Positions 42,908-56,300 of a stretch of DNA of 64,000 bases are shown here, piece after piece. Position 1 is the stretch's first letter; each line of letters begins with the position of its first letter. Source of the DNA: Heliopora coerulea (taxonomy: Eukaryota; Cnidaria; Anthozoa; Scleralcyonacea; Helioporidae). Where the stretch lies: positions 715,501-779,500 of the forward strand of contig JASJOG010000103.1 in assembly GCA_030142905.1 (NCBI GenBank). The letters are read 5' to 3'. Under the pieces are notes generated by a model, which saw only the letters and a program-made list of their open reading frames with translations, searched no databases and was not told where the DNA came from. A program made the position numbers and the translations under genes.

Positions 42908-45900
42908 CTAAGAATAAGAAAATTTAGATTACATCACAATGATTTATATGCTGTAGACCTTGCGAAATTCAGGAATAGCAGAATAACAAACTTTAGATTG
43001 AAAAAAATTGAGATGGAAATCAGAAGAACTTATTCGTTGCAGATGTGGGAGTTTGGAGATGTCTTAGATGATCGATGAACGTTCGTCAAGCCCTAACCTC
43101 AGACTTAATAATAAAGGCAAAGTACCTTTATACTGGATAACCCTATCAGCTACCTGAGCTGTTCTCCCTGGAGTTCCAGTAAGGGCCACCCCTCATAGGT
43201 CCAGTGTTACTACAGGAGGAAACCGGAGTACCCGGAGAAAACCTGCGATTCTTGGTAGAGTCAAACTGGACAACAATCTTCTCACATGTGACCAAGGTAA
43301 CATCAATCAGATAACTGCAAGAAGCCGAAATCGAACCCTAGTCACAGTGGTAAGAGATATGTGCACCACCACTGTGCCACCAGCACCTCCCACCTCATCA
43401 TCTACATACCGTGGCTGCCGCTGAGGCAGCACATATGTCGAACTTGCACCTGAGCTTACCATCTGAGTCTCGGTAGCTCAATAGTTAGAGCGTCTTACCG
43501 GTAGTCAGAAGGGTTGCGGGTTCGATCCCCGTTTGGGGCTCATAAATTGTTTTTCTGAGCTTAGGGCTTGACAAATGTTGATCGATCATACAAGAATTTA
43601 TTCGTTCGTTTATTTATCTTATTAACGCTGGGTAACTTTGTCGGCTGCCATTAAACTGTTTACCGAAGACGTCCAGTAAGAGCTTCCCTCTCTCTCTAAG
43701 TTCTCGAAGTCGAAGATATATAGCAGTGTCTGTCTTTGTGGGGCAATGGCTGTCGTTAGCAGTAAAGTGTTATTAACAGACAGTAGTGTTAAGCGTTGTG
43801 GGGCCTACAAGATCGATCTACAGTTCTTTTGAGAACTTTCACGTAGATTTTACATGATTCACACGCTTTCTAGAGCTTTGTTTAAATTTGTCACCACGAT
43901 AAAATCGTTATTTTACCATTTGAAAAAACGTTTATGGTTACGGACTTCATAAAATGCGAAGAAGATAAGCCAACATTTCGAACATGGGCCCTCAGCCAGA
44001 CGGAAATTTGACAAGCGTTAGACTCTGACAAAGAGCTTTTTTTATTTCCGCATTTTTAGCAGTGCACAACCGAAAAAAAAAAACAGTGCCAAAGCATCAC
44101 ACTGTTTCGTACTTTAACTGTATATGTATATATATATATATATCCACGACTGATTAACAACGTGTGAGGTCTGTACGGGAAAGTACTTGCCTGAGGTACT
44201 CATGCAAACCAAGTGGAGGGAAGAACAGGGTCTGTGCCAAAAGATGAAGGCAAACACTTCCCTATACGTAGCAAAAAACATACTTAATGAGGAATTTATC
44301 ATATGGCTTTTGGTTTCTTTATCTCTTTCAATGTTCTGTTTTGTGAGGAAGCGCTTTAGGTTTACTGGCTTGTTTTTAAAAGGCTGTGACTTAGTGAGGT
44401 TTTTTCTTAATCTACTTGTCTAGTTTTCTGTTTAAAATCGTCAAAAAGGTTAAACTGAGCCGTTAGTGAACCTTGTTTGCCTGTCTTCAAATCAAATAGG
44501 AAATTTTCTCTGCAAAACTTGCTGGTATGTAGTGGAAATGTATAGCACGCCTAGGCAATCAATCAGCTCCCATCATTTTGCCCTCAGAACTGATTATCAG
44601 CTTTATCAAGACATGTGAATCTCAATGAAAGGGCAGGTTACAAAAATGCAGAAACTCATAAAGATTTTTTAAAAGAGTTTGGTTTATCGATTAATACATG
44701 TATATGTTGAACTTTTGCTATATAAATTTATATATATATATATACAGACAGACCCATAGGTAGGTGCTTTAAGTGGAGAGACAGTATGACAGATAGACAG
44801 AGGTAGATAGGTAGATCAACAGACAGACAGATGGATGGGCAGGCAGGCAGACAGACAGAAAGGTAGATTGGTAGGCAGGTAGATGAATAGGTAGGTAGAT
44901 ACTGAGGGTTCATTTTGATAATTTTAGATCTGTGTTCTAAAAATTTTTATCAAGAGTGGTGAAACATCAATAGTTGTACATTTTTGTTGTTACTGGTACC
45001 ATAGAAGGAATACTTATATATATTCTTGGACATTTAAGAGAATTTGGTGGAATCTGATCTAAATTCAATAGAACTCTTCTGATAAAGCATCTTTTCAATG
45101 TTTATAAAAGTCAGAGATAAAACCAGGCAAAATTGTTTAGATCCACCATTATCAAAGATTGTTTACTAGATTGTTAGTGCTTTATCCAACTCATGATTTC
45201 CTGTGTAAAGTAAACCTGTTCAGTTTGACATATTGTCAAAAGTTTTCAACTTGAAAAGCATTTTGCATAGTGCTGTTTTGATGGATAATGATATTGTCAC
45301 CATACTGGCTGGATGTGAATCCAAAAAAACTGTTTACAAGATGCATATGAATACAGATAAGTCTTCTGACAAATTTTTTGATTTTTCCTAACAAGATGAT
45401 GAAGTATCCATGTCTCAGAGAGATTGTTGCCAACTCTAATCTTATAAGAAAAATTAATACTTTGCAAATTATTTTCAGTGAAAATTATTTTCAAATTACA
45501 GTATTTTGAAAGCAATTTGCAGGGTATTAATAGAATTGTTCTTCCATGATTAAAGTTCCTGCATTGTACGTTTAATATGATGTGTATGTTGAAAAATCAT
45601 ATTATGTCATATTTCTAGAAAATCACCTCAACTTTGTTTTGGGGATTATTCTACAATATTCCCTTCACCTTTAGCAAATAATTGTTAACTACAATGTTAC
45701 CACCTCTGTTTTCCAATATGCTCAGGAACCTAAAACATTTTCTGGGATATACTTCTGAAAGATTTGTTCGAACTGTGAGCCACATGGTACAATTAACATT
45801 GCCAAGGGTGATGAAATCATTATTCAGAGTTTTCTACCATACAAAGGCCAATTATGTGAATGCCTTGTGTATGCCCAAGACTATAATAGTGTGCCATACC

Positions 45901-46619
45901 TCTGTGAAGACTGGAGATGCAGTAGTCCATGACAAACATGGTACAACTGCTATTGGCTTTGCAACAAATGTGGCAGCCAGTGATGCCATATGGCCACCCA
46001 TTGACACACCTGTCACAGCCACAGGACCATAACCTTGGTGCTCACACCAGTCCAATAGTACAGATGTTTCCACTATTAATGCACAACCCATCACAAACAA
46101 ATCAACAACACAGTTCAAACTAGACCTTGTTTGTGTTTTTGGCTTTCGACACCCATAGTAGGGATTTACAAGCATGACTGAGCCAACTGAATTCTCTCTC
46201 AGAAGTGGCTTCGCTACAAGGTTTCTTCTCCGCCAGTAACGATGGTCACCCGTCCCAGCAAGTTGTACACACATTGGCTGTTTTGTTCCAGAATGATTGA
46301 TTGGAATTATTGCTTGAAACCGAGCCTGTTCGCTCTCTTTTGGAAGAAGCCCTGAATAGTATTTAACTAAGGGTGACAGAAAATGTCCATCCACAACAGA
46401 ATAAGACTCGTGCTTAGACTTGACATCGTGAATGTTGTCGATTTTGACACTTTCGCTAATGGACACCATTTCTTTAAACTTTTCAGCGTTAAATAAATCA
46501 CGTTTTAGCCTTTGAAGGTTTATAAACGTATCTACAGAGCCCCAACCTTTGCTAAAGAATGTGTTTCGGATGATTCTTCGGTACAAAACATCAGCTCTGC
46601 TGAAATTAATTGTCGCCAT
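42242..46619 (-). CDS. ABHD18: ABHD18-type alpha/beta hydrolase (whole gene, 2 coding exons)
   Basis: Exons 46619-45900 and 42907-42242 join in phase 0 (ACAGAG|GTATGG donor; TTATTCTTAG acceptor) into 461 residues. The N-terminus (ATINFSRADVLYRRIIRNTF) and the whole order match vertebrate ABHD18 (formerly C4orf29). Nucleophile elbow GVSMGGH has Ser206. The acid is probably Asp411 in YDGYIPR, and the catalytic His438 is in ECGHVVA, so the triad appears complete. Between exon halves, residues about 280-370 are low-complexity and poorly conserved, as in vertebrates. The biochemical substrate is not something the sequence shows. The ATG lies 161 bases from the start codon of the divergent kinase gene. 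The 3-kb intron contains SINEs and microsatellites. Confidence 0.9.
43180..43405 (-). mobile_element. tRNA-derived SINE with conserved core
   Basis: On the - strand the head reads GGTGGCACAGTGGTGGTGC (A-box-like) followed by GGGTTCGATTTC (B-box). Its body contains, read on the + strand, GGAGGAAACCGGAGTACCCG followed by GAGAAAACC, a core motif widespread in SINEs of cnidarians and other animals. It lies in the same orientation as the host gene ABHD18. Confidence 0.7.
43465..43541 (+). ncRNA. tRNA-like sequence (SINE head or tRNA pseudogene)
   Basis: Box A TAGCTCAATAGTTAGAG and box B GGTTCGATCCC are good. An acceptor stem can be formed, with several G-U pairs. The anticodon loop CCGGTAG has C at position 33 in place of U, and the anticodon stem has a mismatch, so translation activity is unlikely. 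It shares CCGG..GTCAGAAGG with the SINE near 25330. Confidence 0.5.
44745..44900. repeat. Compound CAGA/GATA/GGCA tetranucleotide repeat
   Basis: Runs of ACAGACAG, GATAGGTA and GGCAGGCAGG intermixed over 150 bases, preceded by a short TA run at 44730-44745. Confidence 0.85.
45900..46619 (-). CDS. ABHD18: ABHD18 coding exon 1
   Basis: 240 codons from ATG to the GTATGG donor. It includes the oxyanion and strand region (PMCVQLAGTGDHRYWRRR) and the GVSMGG nucleophile elbow. The long frame on the opposite strand (45682-46032) is a shadow. Confidence 0.9.
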
Positions 46620-46780
46620 TTTGATTTGTCTAGGGGGGAATCAATGTGTTGTCTTAGTAATCCGGGCGGGTTCCGGTGGCCGAAAAGGCTGCGGGAAGCT
46701 TTCTTCGCAAAGCAGACCTTTGGTGTGAAGGATGGGTTGAACTTCCGAACGTTTGTTGACTGTAGCCACATTTTACGGCC
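46620..46780. promoter_or_regulatory. Candidate bidirectional promoter between ABHD18 and the MAP4K gene
   Basis: Only 161 bases separate the two divergent start codons. The stretch is more GC-rich than its surroundings (GGGCGGGTTCCGGTGGCCG near 46663) and has no obvious TATA box, as is usual for housekeeping divergent promoters. Part must serve as 5' UTR of both genes. Confidence 0.6.
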
Positions 46781-46873
46781 ATGAATCGAGCTATAATATC
46801 TCGCGAGAATCCTGGTAAGGTCTTCGACCTAATCCAGAAAATAGGAAGCGGTACATACGGAGATGTTTATAAG
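46781..46873 (+). CDS. MAP4K3/5: MAP4K exon 1
   Basis: 31 codons from ATG, ending TATAAG|GTAAGA in phase 0; contains the glycine-rich loop. Confidence 0.9.
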
Positions 46874-49800
46874 GTAAGAGTCTTGTACTATGTTTCTGTA
46901 AATGTAAGATTAAAAAACGAACTTAATTCCTCGTTTGCTTCAAGTTTACGTGTTTACGTTTTCTGTCTTGTCGCTGTCGTTCTGTTTTATCGAATAAGAT
47001 AAGGGATAGTTGACCGACATTGACTATTGTTTTACGTCGCTCTTTCATTTCAGTCCCGTGTTATTGCTACGGGAGAGCTTGCTGCTGTCAAAATCGTCAG
47101 GATTGAGCCAGGTACTGTAAACTAACTAAAGAGAACCCAACTGAACTTCTGTTTTGATTGAGGAGTTTTTACTTAGTCAATTAATTGTTCTACCAGTGTA
47201 CAGGCCTTTCTCTCATAAGCGTTCTCGCCATTTCTTTCAAGCAGGCAATTGTTGGTATTTTATTAGTTTTTGAAGTGTGTGTACTTGAGGACTCTTCCTT
47301 TGCCACGAACATGTCTACCGCGATTGTTCATTTGAATTCACTGCGTATTTTAACCCCAGTAGGCGGCTTACCATCTTTGTTGTGAAATGAATTCTTTGCA
47401 AACTTTCAGGAAGTCTTCTTGATGAAAAGTTGAGAAAGCAATTTGAAAGATAACTCATCCAAATTAAGATTTAATTTGCAACACAAATTTTCCTTGAGTT
47501 AATACGAAAAATACATTCACTAAGTCTCCTGTGTCATTACCTTAATTAAGGCTGTTTATATGATATAAACTAAGCCGAAACTAATTTTAGCTTACTGCTG
47601 TGAGCTAAAATAAGTCGTAAACACTCGGACAAATAGTTCAGGTGAAGTTGTTCGCGATTGAACTAGCGGATGATCTAAGTCACTTAAATGCAGGAATAAA
47701 TGCACCGTTTGCGGCTTATTTTAGCGCGTAATTATCTTTCCTGTGGATTATTTTCATGCGTATAAATGGCTCTATTGTTATGGAATGTGCTACAATTGTT
47801 GTATTTGATAGGTAAAGTCTGCGTATCATGCGGTTCTTGTCCAGAGACATTCGGTTCATTCGAGTGTGCCAAATAAAAGTGGTGACATTCCTGCGTCTCT
47901 GCAGAACTGATGAAATGTAATTTGAAATGATGGCTCACGCCGCATTGGTTTAGATGAGAAAAGAAAAGATGTCACGTAGCGACAATTTTAGTTTTGACAC
48001 TCTTAGTCAACCGATTATAATTGGTTTCGCTTCACCTGGGGCATATCTAGGCAGGCTCTTTTGTCAGCAATATCTAACTGAAAATAAGCTTGACAGATTT
48101 TTACTGGGTCAGTTAGTTTGTATGAAAGCTCTGCAAATTCAACAGCTAATGATAAGTGAAGGACATGTTGGTTTGGAGGTCCACGATTATAGCCCTTTCC
48201 CCATGTGCGTATAAGTTGTTTTAACTTCAAGTGCTTTAATTATTGAAGTTGAAACTGTATACACACATTTATGTAGCATTTTGTAGCTTGTTGGGAATTT
48301 TCATACCCACCTTGATATTGCTTGTTATCTCTCTTTGAAAACCAGCCAAACATCTTGAAAAAATTAATATAAAATGAAAAACACCATGACAAAAAAAATG
48401 GTCTTGAAATCCTGTGGTATTACATGTATAATTTTTTTTTTCCATAATAATCTGACACTGCCAAAGTGAACTGAAAAATGTTGAGTTGAGCAGGAGTTGA
48501 ACTTGCACCTTCAGGATAATGGTCCACTGCTCTACCTACTGAGCTATTGAGTCCACAGAGATTGGAGGCAAGTTTTTATCCAACTTAAGTGCAAGAGATA
48601 TTCTTGCGACAACTTAATGCTTATATCATAAGCTAATTGGTTTTAAGATTATTTTTAAATTCACTGTAACTGAAATATCACCAATTCAAATTCAGTAGTC
48701 TTATTTTGTCATCAACTCATATTTTAGGTTTTCAAATCAACCTTTTGTTGTGGCTACAAGACTAAAAATTATTTTCATAAACTTCTGAAAGTTTGGGTGT
48801 GTTTCACAGAACAGAAACTGGAATACGATGCTGTATTTGTTACTTTTAATTCAGAACTTTTAATTATTTGCAACATGATATAATTATAGTTATGATAGGC
48901 AAATTTAATAGAAAACCTACAAATAGAATAAACACTACACAACAAGAAATGACAAAAGGGTGTGATGGTTGTATGTTACATATACAGTACACTGTAGATT
49001 GTATACAGCATACTAGAAGCTCATGAGTATACAGTAAAAAAGGACAAATACAGAATGCTAGTTCAAAAATCTTGGTAATCTTATACTGGAAAGGATAATG
49101 TAAAAGTCACACAAGTTTGAAATTGCTTTAGTTCAATCTGGGCTGCCTCCCTAATTTTAATTAATCCGTTAACCACAAACTGCATTTTTGTAATCTTATA
49201 CCATTAAACACCAGACAATTCTTCAGTATTTGTCATGCAAAGATGTCTTAGCTTGCTTATAGGGTTAAAGAGTTAAAGGTTACAAGAAAATCAACTTGTA
49301 ACTCAATCTACTCAATAATTACTGATTGATTTGATGAAACATAGAACGATTCAAGAAGAAGAGCATTATTGACTAGGAAATTAAAACTAACAAGTGACAA
49401 TAACACATGTACATGCAGAATGTATCATGTGAAAGAAACAACGTGTGCACTGTATGAATAAGTTTCATAAATATCAGATTTTCTATAATTAACTGAAATG
49501 ATTGGTGAATTATATTACAGTCTATGATCAAAAATGGATAGTATGGGCCAAAAAATTTTAGTGTTCCAGAGACAAAGTTTTATTATAACAGTATAATATA
49601 CTGCATGTACTGTATGAACTGTTGTGGAGAAATAACTAAAAATTTTCAAAAGCTTTTCCTTTGTCTATGTACTGTAGCTTACTGTAAGTCATTTTCAAAA
49701 TCAATTGAAGGAAAGATAGTTTGTTCAATAAAAATTAATGTATTTAGTCATGTATATTTCATCTACCAACAGCCATGTGTGAGGTTATCACCAGCACTTT

Positions 49801-52800
49801 GGGCATGATGTATCAGAGTTGTATCCATCTATTACACCTGGTTTATACATTGCAAAACAGTTGATTTTGAATTCAGACAAGTTTAATTTAAAACAAGTAA
49901 TTTGATGGCTTATTGAGGAATCATTGCTCAAGTTAGTTAAATTCAACTGTGAGAATAAAGTCATTTACTGTTATGGCCAGACTGACTTGACTGACAGAGA
50001 ATAAAGTCATTTACTTGTCATGGCCAGACTGACACAACATTTGAAGTGTATCATTACTTAGATAACATCTTAATAATGAATTGGTATAAATATTTGTTTG
50101 AAAATATCAGACAACATATTTAATGGGTCTAATTTTTGGATCTGAACAGCTAGATTAGGATACAGGCTCAAAGGATCCTTAAGCAGGTGTATGCACAATT
50201 TGATTTCCTTAAAGGGAGAAATGGGATTGATCAAATGAGACTGTATGAAGCAACCTTCTCACTTTTTTACATGTATTTATAAAACTTAGCAATGACGGCC
50301 AATTGACAAACTTACAAACCACATGTAGTGATAGTACATAATGAACACAAACTGAACATTTCCAGTTTATTTGGCTGTACAAACATTTCTACACTTCCAT
50401 AATGAAAATAGGCTTTTTGCCTAATGCTGTAACATAATTAGTTGCACATACCAGCACTGTATTTCACTATTTAAGCTACATGTGTAAGTTTTGGTTCATG
50501 GAATACAAATTAAAACTTAAACAGTCAATCATGGATTTTTAAGATTATACAGGTGGTTGAAATAGTTTGGGATGACAGACTTAACCCTCCAAACAATTTT
50601 AAATAAATTGTTTTTAAATACTTTAGAGTTGTTTCATTTTACTTTAGAAAATCAGTCAGATTCTAGAAATTCTGCCATGAATGGACTCAGTTATAACCAG
50701 CATTGTGAATATGAAGTTATTTGATACAATTTTTCAAAGCACTGTCAGCCACAAAAAGCCAAAAGACAATTAAATAAAGGGCATAAGGTAAATTGTATTT
50801 TACAAGTTGAATCAAAACAGGAGCTGTGGTATTAAAAATATTTATTTTTCCTGCAGATACTGTAACATAAACTTGAGATAAAGACAGCAACCCAGCTTAA
50901 GGCAAAAGCAACAAGGAAAGTAGATTTATAAAGGCAAAGCTCCAGTCTGGCAGTGTCACATCTCTGATATCGCATAAATCACATTTCTGATATAACTCTT
51001 CCAGGCAGTAGACCAGTGTAACTACTGGGGTTGTGTGAGCCAGCACCAAACCACCTAAAAAGTCCTGGACCACCTGAAGGGAACCACAAGGGCCACCCTA
51101 ATGGATGTACCTGTATATATGCTAATAGATGTACCTGTAGCAGCCCTCGAAATTTTCGATGACAAAAGGCAATTGCCGCCGATGATGCCGCCGAAAATGA
51201 AATTATCGACAGCAATTTTTTGCCATCGAAGATTTTTGTGCTTATTGCCTACTGAATCTCATCAATTCTTCTAAGAAACTCAAGTGCTATGTTATGAACA
51301 AATGATTATCCACAGATTTCCTGAATTTTATTCCTCATCATTGCTTGACGATAATAAGTGTTTTCATGGCGATGTTAAATACTGTTGTTTACTAACAAAT
51401 GGATCTTATGTATTGCCTTACATAAAGTACTGATGATGAGTACTGAGAAAAGGAATCCACAGCTATTGAGACGATTGACCCAAATTTGCTTCCTGATTCT
51501 CATTCTGATTCTGAATCTGAATTGCAAACAGACAAGGATTAATTAAGATGGACTGATGTTTGTTCATTGACATTGTCCTTTTACTTGTGTATTTGTTAGT
51601 GATAACAACATTTAGTACGACTAGTTATATATTAAAATGGGAAAGTTTTGAGTTGTTTTTTTATTATTCAGCTGCTTACGACATATGTTTTAGAATTCCT
51701 CTTACAATAAACCTGAGGAAAAAAATTGCCATTGAGTTGCTGCTGAACTCTAAAATATCAATGGCAATTTTTTGCTGTCGAAGATTTAGAGAAATTTCGA
51801 GGGCTGCTGTAGTGATGTAATCTCCCACTATCAGATTAGACATTTCCATAACTACAGGTGAACAAGGTGAACTCAAACACTTAAGTATTTGAGATGAACT
51901 CCATTGAAGTTTAACCTATATTAAACAAAGGCCCCTTAAAATTTTAGTAGAAATGTCCTTGTTACAGTACTTAACTCTACTGCATCCAGGCTTGCATGGA
52001 GGAAAGCACATGTAATTGTATGCCTCACACCAAAAAGACTTTCCATTATTACATGTATTTTTTGTTACAGTTTTTCTCATTCAGCCTGTTCTGTTCATCA
52101 GAACTTGATGATTCCTAAACTAAATAAAACATATCAATTTTTAGGGGATGACTTTGATATAATACAACAAGAAATTGCTCTGATGCAGGAATGTAAACAT
52201 GAAAATATAGTTCGCTACATAGGTAGTTATTTAAGGTAAGTACACTGTTCTGAAGGCCTTTTTCTGTGTATTCTCTTCCAGGCTACTACCATACATGTAG
52301 AGCATCCTCAGTAGAATAAATTTCTAAGAGCTTGAAGTTACTGTATTCCCAATTTTAACTGGTTCACTGTTGAAGTGCCATACTCAGTGATAATACTTGT
52401 CTTGATTATTAAACAAGAACCAAATGTAAAGACCTCAGGTTGAGGTTCAAGGTGTAAAGCATAATGCCTTGATTTAACTTGGTTTACTTAAGCACTTGTA
52501 ATTTTTCATATACAAAAGCTGTGAGCACTGACCATAGTATAAAGATGATGGATGTACTGTGATTGTGCTTTGTGTGATTATGAGTATAAATTGTAATCCA
52601 TACATTTTTTTGTTTAGCTACTGACATTTGGTATACAAATAAAAATTGATTCATCACTGACCACAGTCAAATGATACTGTCTGCTGTGAAAGTGTTATTT
52701 CAAATGCTTAGTTTACTGATGGAGAATTTTAAAGTAACAGTACAAGACCTCTAACAAACCTAAATGAATGCATTAATATTGGTGAGCATAGCTAAAATAC

Positions 52801-53162
52801 CTCAGTTGTTCAACAAGCATGAGCAGTTACCTAGAGCTTCCTTGTTAATACTGTACTCCAAGTGAACAATACATGTATGTTCATGCCCCCCAGTTAATCA
52901 GTTATTAATGAATTGCTGACAACAATTTATTATACAGTAAACATAGCCCTACTGGCACAGCTTTACTTCTCTTTTAATCACCAGCTATCATACGATTTAT
53001 TTTAAAACAGAAAACAAAAGCTTTGGATTGCCATGGAGTTCTGTAGTGGTGGATCATTGCAAGATATTTATAATGGTAAACATTTGTGAAATTATGTTTT
53101 TAATAGTGATAATTCTCATGATTCTAAATGATACTTATATAAACTACACCAAAGCCAGAATG

Positions 53163-53210
<48 letters not shown>

Positions 53211-53298
53211 GTATATGTAAATATGAAAGACAAAAATTTGCTGTCACTACTCTGAGTTTCACACGCTCAGGCGATCATCAGGCAACTATATGTATGTA

Positions 53299-53334
<36 letters not shown>

Positions 53335-56300
53335 TGTATGTTTGTATATATGTATGTATGTATACCAAGAAGAGTATGCAACACAAATGTCACACAGAAG
53401 GCGTAAGGTTTAAGAGCGCTCAATACCATACATAGAGCGTAATATATTATTTATTTTACAGTAAAATGCTGTCGCTACTCAGAGTTTCACACGGTACACG
53501 ATCATCAGGCAACTCCTGATGATCGACAGCATTTTACTGTAAAATAAATAATATGTATGTATGTATATATTCCAACCAATTCCTCAGCCATCTCCTCAAT
53601 GGAGGTTGACTTTCTGCATGTTGAAATTGGATTTTTTTTCTTGCATGTGTGCCTATTTTGGGAAAATTTAGTGAATTCTGTATATTTTGCCTGAATCTTC
53701 AAAAAACAAACTTTTAGACACTTCTTACACAGATTCCACTGCATTTTTTGAGATTTTTTACAAAGATAGATTTTTTTACATAGATACCTACAGTACCTGC
53801 CTACAGATGCAATGTGGGTCAGTTTAGGTAATAGTTTCAGAATCATCCTCTTACAGCTATTTTGTGCTCTCACAACTTCCTGCCTGCATTTATAATTCAA
53901 TGGGACATGCCAAATCAGGAACCATTTCTTTAAAAAGAAGGGCTCATGGAACACATGTCCCATGTAGTGATACAATCTCATACCCAGAGCATTGCATGGT
54001 AGACAAACAGAATGATAGAAAAAACAATTGCTCTACCCCTGCTGTGCTTCAAAATCAAATCAAATAATGTTTATTCCACTTTCTTGCAGTTAAAATATAA
54101 ACTGAATTAACAAGGGATAATTACAATGTTGGTACTACTACTAATAATAATGTACAAATTCTAATAACAATCCTCTAGTCAACAATCTTCTAGTCAATGA
54201 CAAAAAATGTTAAGAGTTAGACTTATGATAAAGGAAATGGTTGAAATCCCAAAGACGAAAATTGATGCCAGAGGAGAAAGACAATTGGGAGAAGAAGAAA
54301 TGCATCAAGAAAGGAATGCTCAATTTGAATTTTAGTTTATGAAGAAACAAATCACCATTGAAAGTGTAATCATGTTTGTGGAACCATGACTAGAATTTGC
54401 ATCATTGTTTGTCAACATACAGTACAATTGGCTTGAATTTACTTCCAGTAAGCTATAAGGTCGGTAAACTAACAAAAGTGATATTAGATAAACTAACAAT
54501 TTGAGTGAAGGCTCTTTGTCAGAGAGTGTAAGGTTTCACTCTATGATAAAGAGCCTTCACTCTCACTTGAAATGTTAGCTTTTTCTAATTTTAGCTTCAG
54601 TTATCTATCAACCTTTTACAGTAGCTTTCTCAGGGCCCATCTTATCATTTTAGGTTTCTTAGCCAGATTTCGTCCTCATTACCCCATGATTTTCAAATTA
54701 TAATTTATTTTATGATAATCTAGTGGTTGAAAGCTTGTTTTTAAAAAGTAAGGTTATTTTTAAAGTATTTGCAACCATATTCACAAATTGCTGTATTCAC
54801 TTGGCATTTCTGCCAAGTTCATTTTAAACATTAACTAAGGCAAAAATATCACAAACAGAATAGTTTGAGTTGCCAAAACCATCCCAAAAAATTTGTTTGG
54901 TAAGTCCAAGGAATTTACTGGGTATTCATGCTACAACACAGCATATTGTGAATGACAACTGAGCAATTTTTTTCAAGTAGAAACTTTTTTTGTACTGTGG
55001 AAATTACTATTTGCCAGTTATTGCACCAAATTGGCTCACCAGGTCCTTTATTACATCATCACTGGCAAGCAGGTAGAACTGGCCCTCCTTTTGCATGACA
55101 CTTAAACACAACTGGTACATATGTATCATTGCTTTAAGAAGATGCAGTATGTTTATGGGTAGTGACCAAAGTGAAATTTTACACTGTATACACTTCAGAG
55201 TATTTGTCCCTTTGCCATTGGGTGGTGTGGCAATACATTAGGTCAAGTAAATTTTATCTTATACAAGTATAATTAACTAGTAGAATTTGTATATCAAATT
55301 AATAAGCTGAGAGTATTTGATATATGGTACTAAAATTTAAAATGTCTCTGATGTATTGACCCTGTACATCAAACTTAAATATGTGAAAGTAATTGTGCAA
55401 AAGAATCAGATTAGATCAAGGCCCAGTGCTGCAGGTTTTTTGGCATTTTAAGAAGCTTTGGTTACAATTAATATCATAATTTCAACTGAATAATTATTTG
55501 GGAGAAAATAGAGGGTAATTTGATTATTTGTATATATATTAGTTGAGTCCAATATGAAGACAATTTATGTCTGTTACTTTCTGGACCATCAGTTGTGGTC
55601 TTTTATGAAATTATTAATAAAGTCATCCAATGCATGCTATTTTTAATGTTTTGGGCATGTTTCAAACTGCTATATGTGTGTAGTCTTACAATAATACTTC
55701 TGCACTTTGTTTAGTTACTGGACCTTTATCTGAAAAGCAAATAGCATACATGTGTACTGAAACTCTTAAGGTAGGCCATACTGCTATGTATTGATCACAA
55801 CTAAAGAAACTGAACTGCAATATTGGCTAAACTATTTTTATAAGATTAAAGGAGCCAGTACAATTTTAGTCAGTACAGGCTGTGAGGAATTTATTAACCC
55901 TTTACCTCCCAGATATCTTGCTCCACTAAATAGAACCATTGGCTATTAGCCAAAATAAGACTCTGGAAGGTAACATGATGAGCCAAAGCATACCCAGTTA
56001 CTGTAGAAGTCTTTCACCTGTTGAATACAATTAGCTGGCTTAACCCAAATGAAATTATAAAGTACCTGTCACTAAAAGGTTGATGAAAAGATAGCAATTT
56101 CTGTTAGCATATTTGAACACCTTTATGTACTGCTGTCATGAAAGAGATCCATTGCAGATTGTATAATTTACAGACATACAATACTGTAGTTGGTGAGTTG
56201 AACTGTACGACAGAGCACATCTTGCTTGAATTTAAATATGTAATGGTGAAGCTTCACTACATGTAATGTTAACCAGTTTCTGTTGCATTTTTCTCCATTG

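Larger units (their letters stand above)
42908..45899 (-). other. Intron of ABHD18
   Basis: A 3.0-kb intron. Contents: a SINE (43180-43405), a tRNA-like sequence (43465-43541), TA runs near 44126 and 44732, and a tetranucleotide repeat near 44745-44900. The rest is AT-rich. Confidence 0.8.
47112..52144 (+). other. MAP4K intron 2
   Basis: A 5.0-kb intron. It contains a tRNA-like sequence (48484-48560), a 46-bp tandem duplication (49951-50032) and a hAT-type MITE (51141-51806). Otherwise AT-rich, with no exon visible. Confidence 0.75.
53076..55714 (+). other. MAP4K intron 4
   Basis: 2.6 kb with TA and TATG microsatellites (53164-53365), an inverted repeat of retroelement type (53440-53556) and a hairpin (54488-54588); otherwise AT-rich. 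Confidence 0.75.

Noticed and set aside
43465..43541. Functional tRNA gene
   Set aside because: C at position 33, a mismatched anticodon stem and similarity to another tRNA-like repeat indicate a SINE head or pseudogene.
45682..46032. 116-codon plus-strand frame
   Set aside because: Antisense to ABHD18 exon 1, whose protein is clearly recognisable.
53230..53556. Calling an active hammerhead ribozyme
   Set aside because: Core blocks are present but stem II is poor and no cleavage site or stem III could be defined by eye; kept only as a low-certainty finding.
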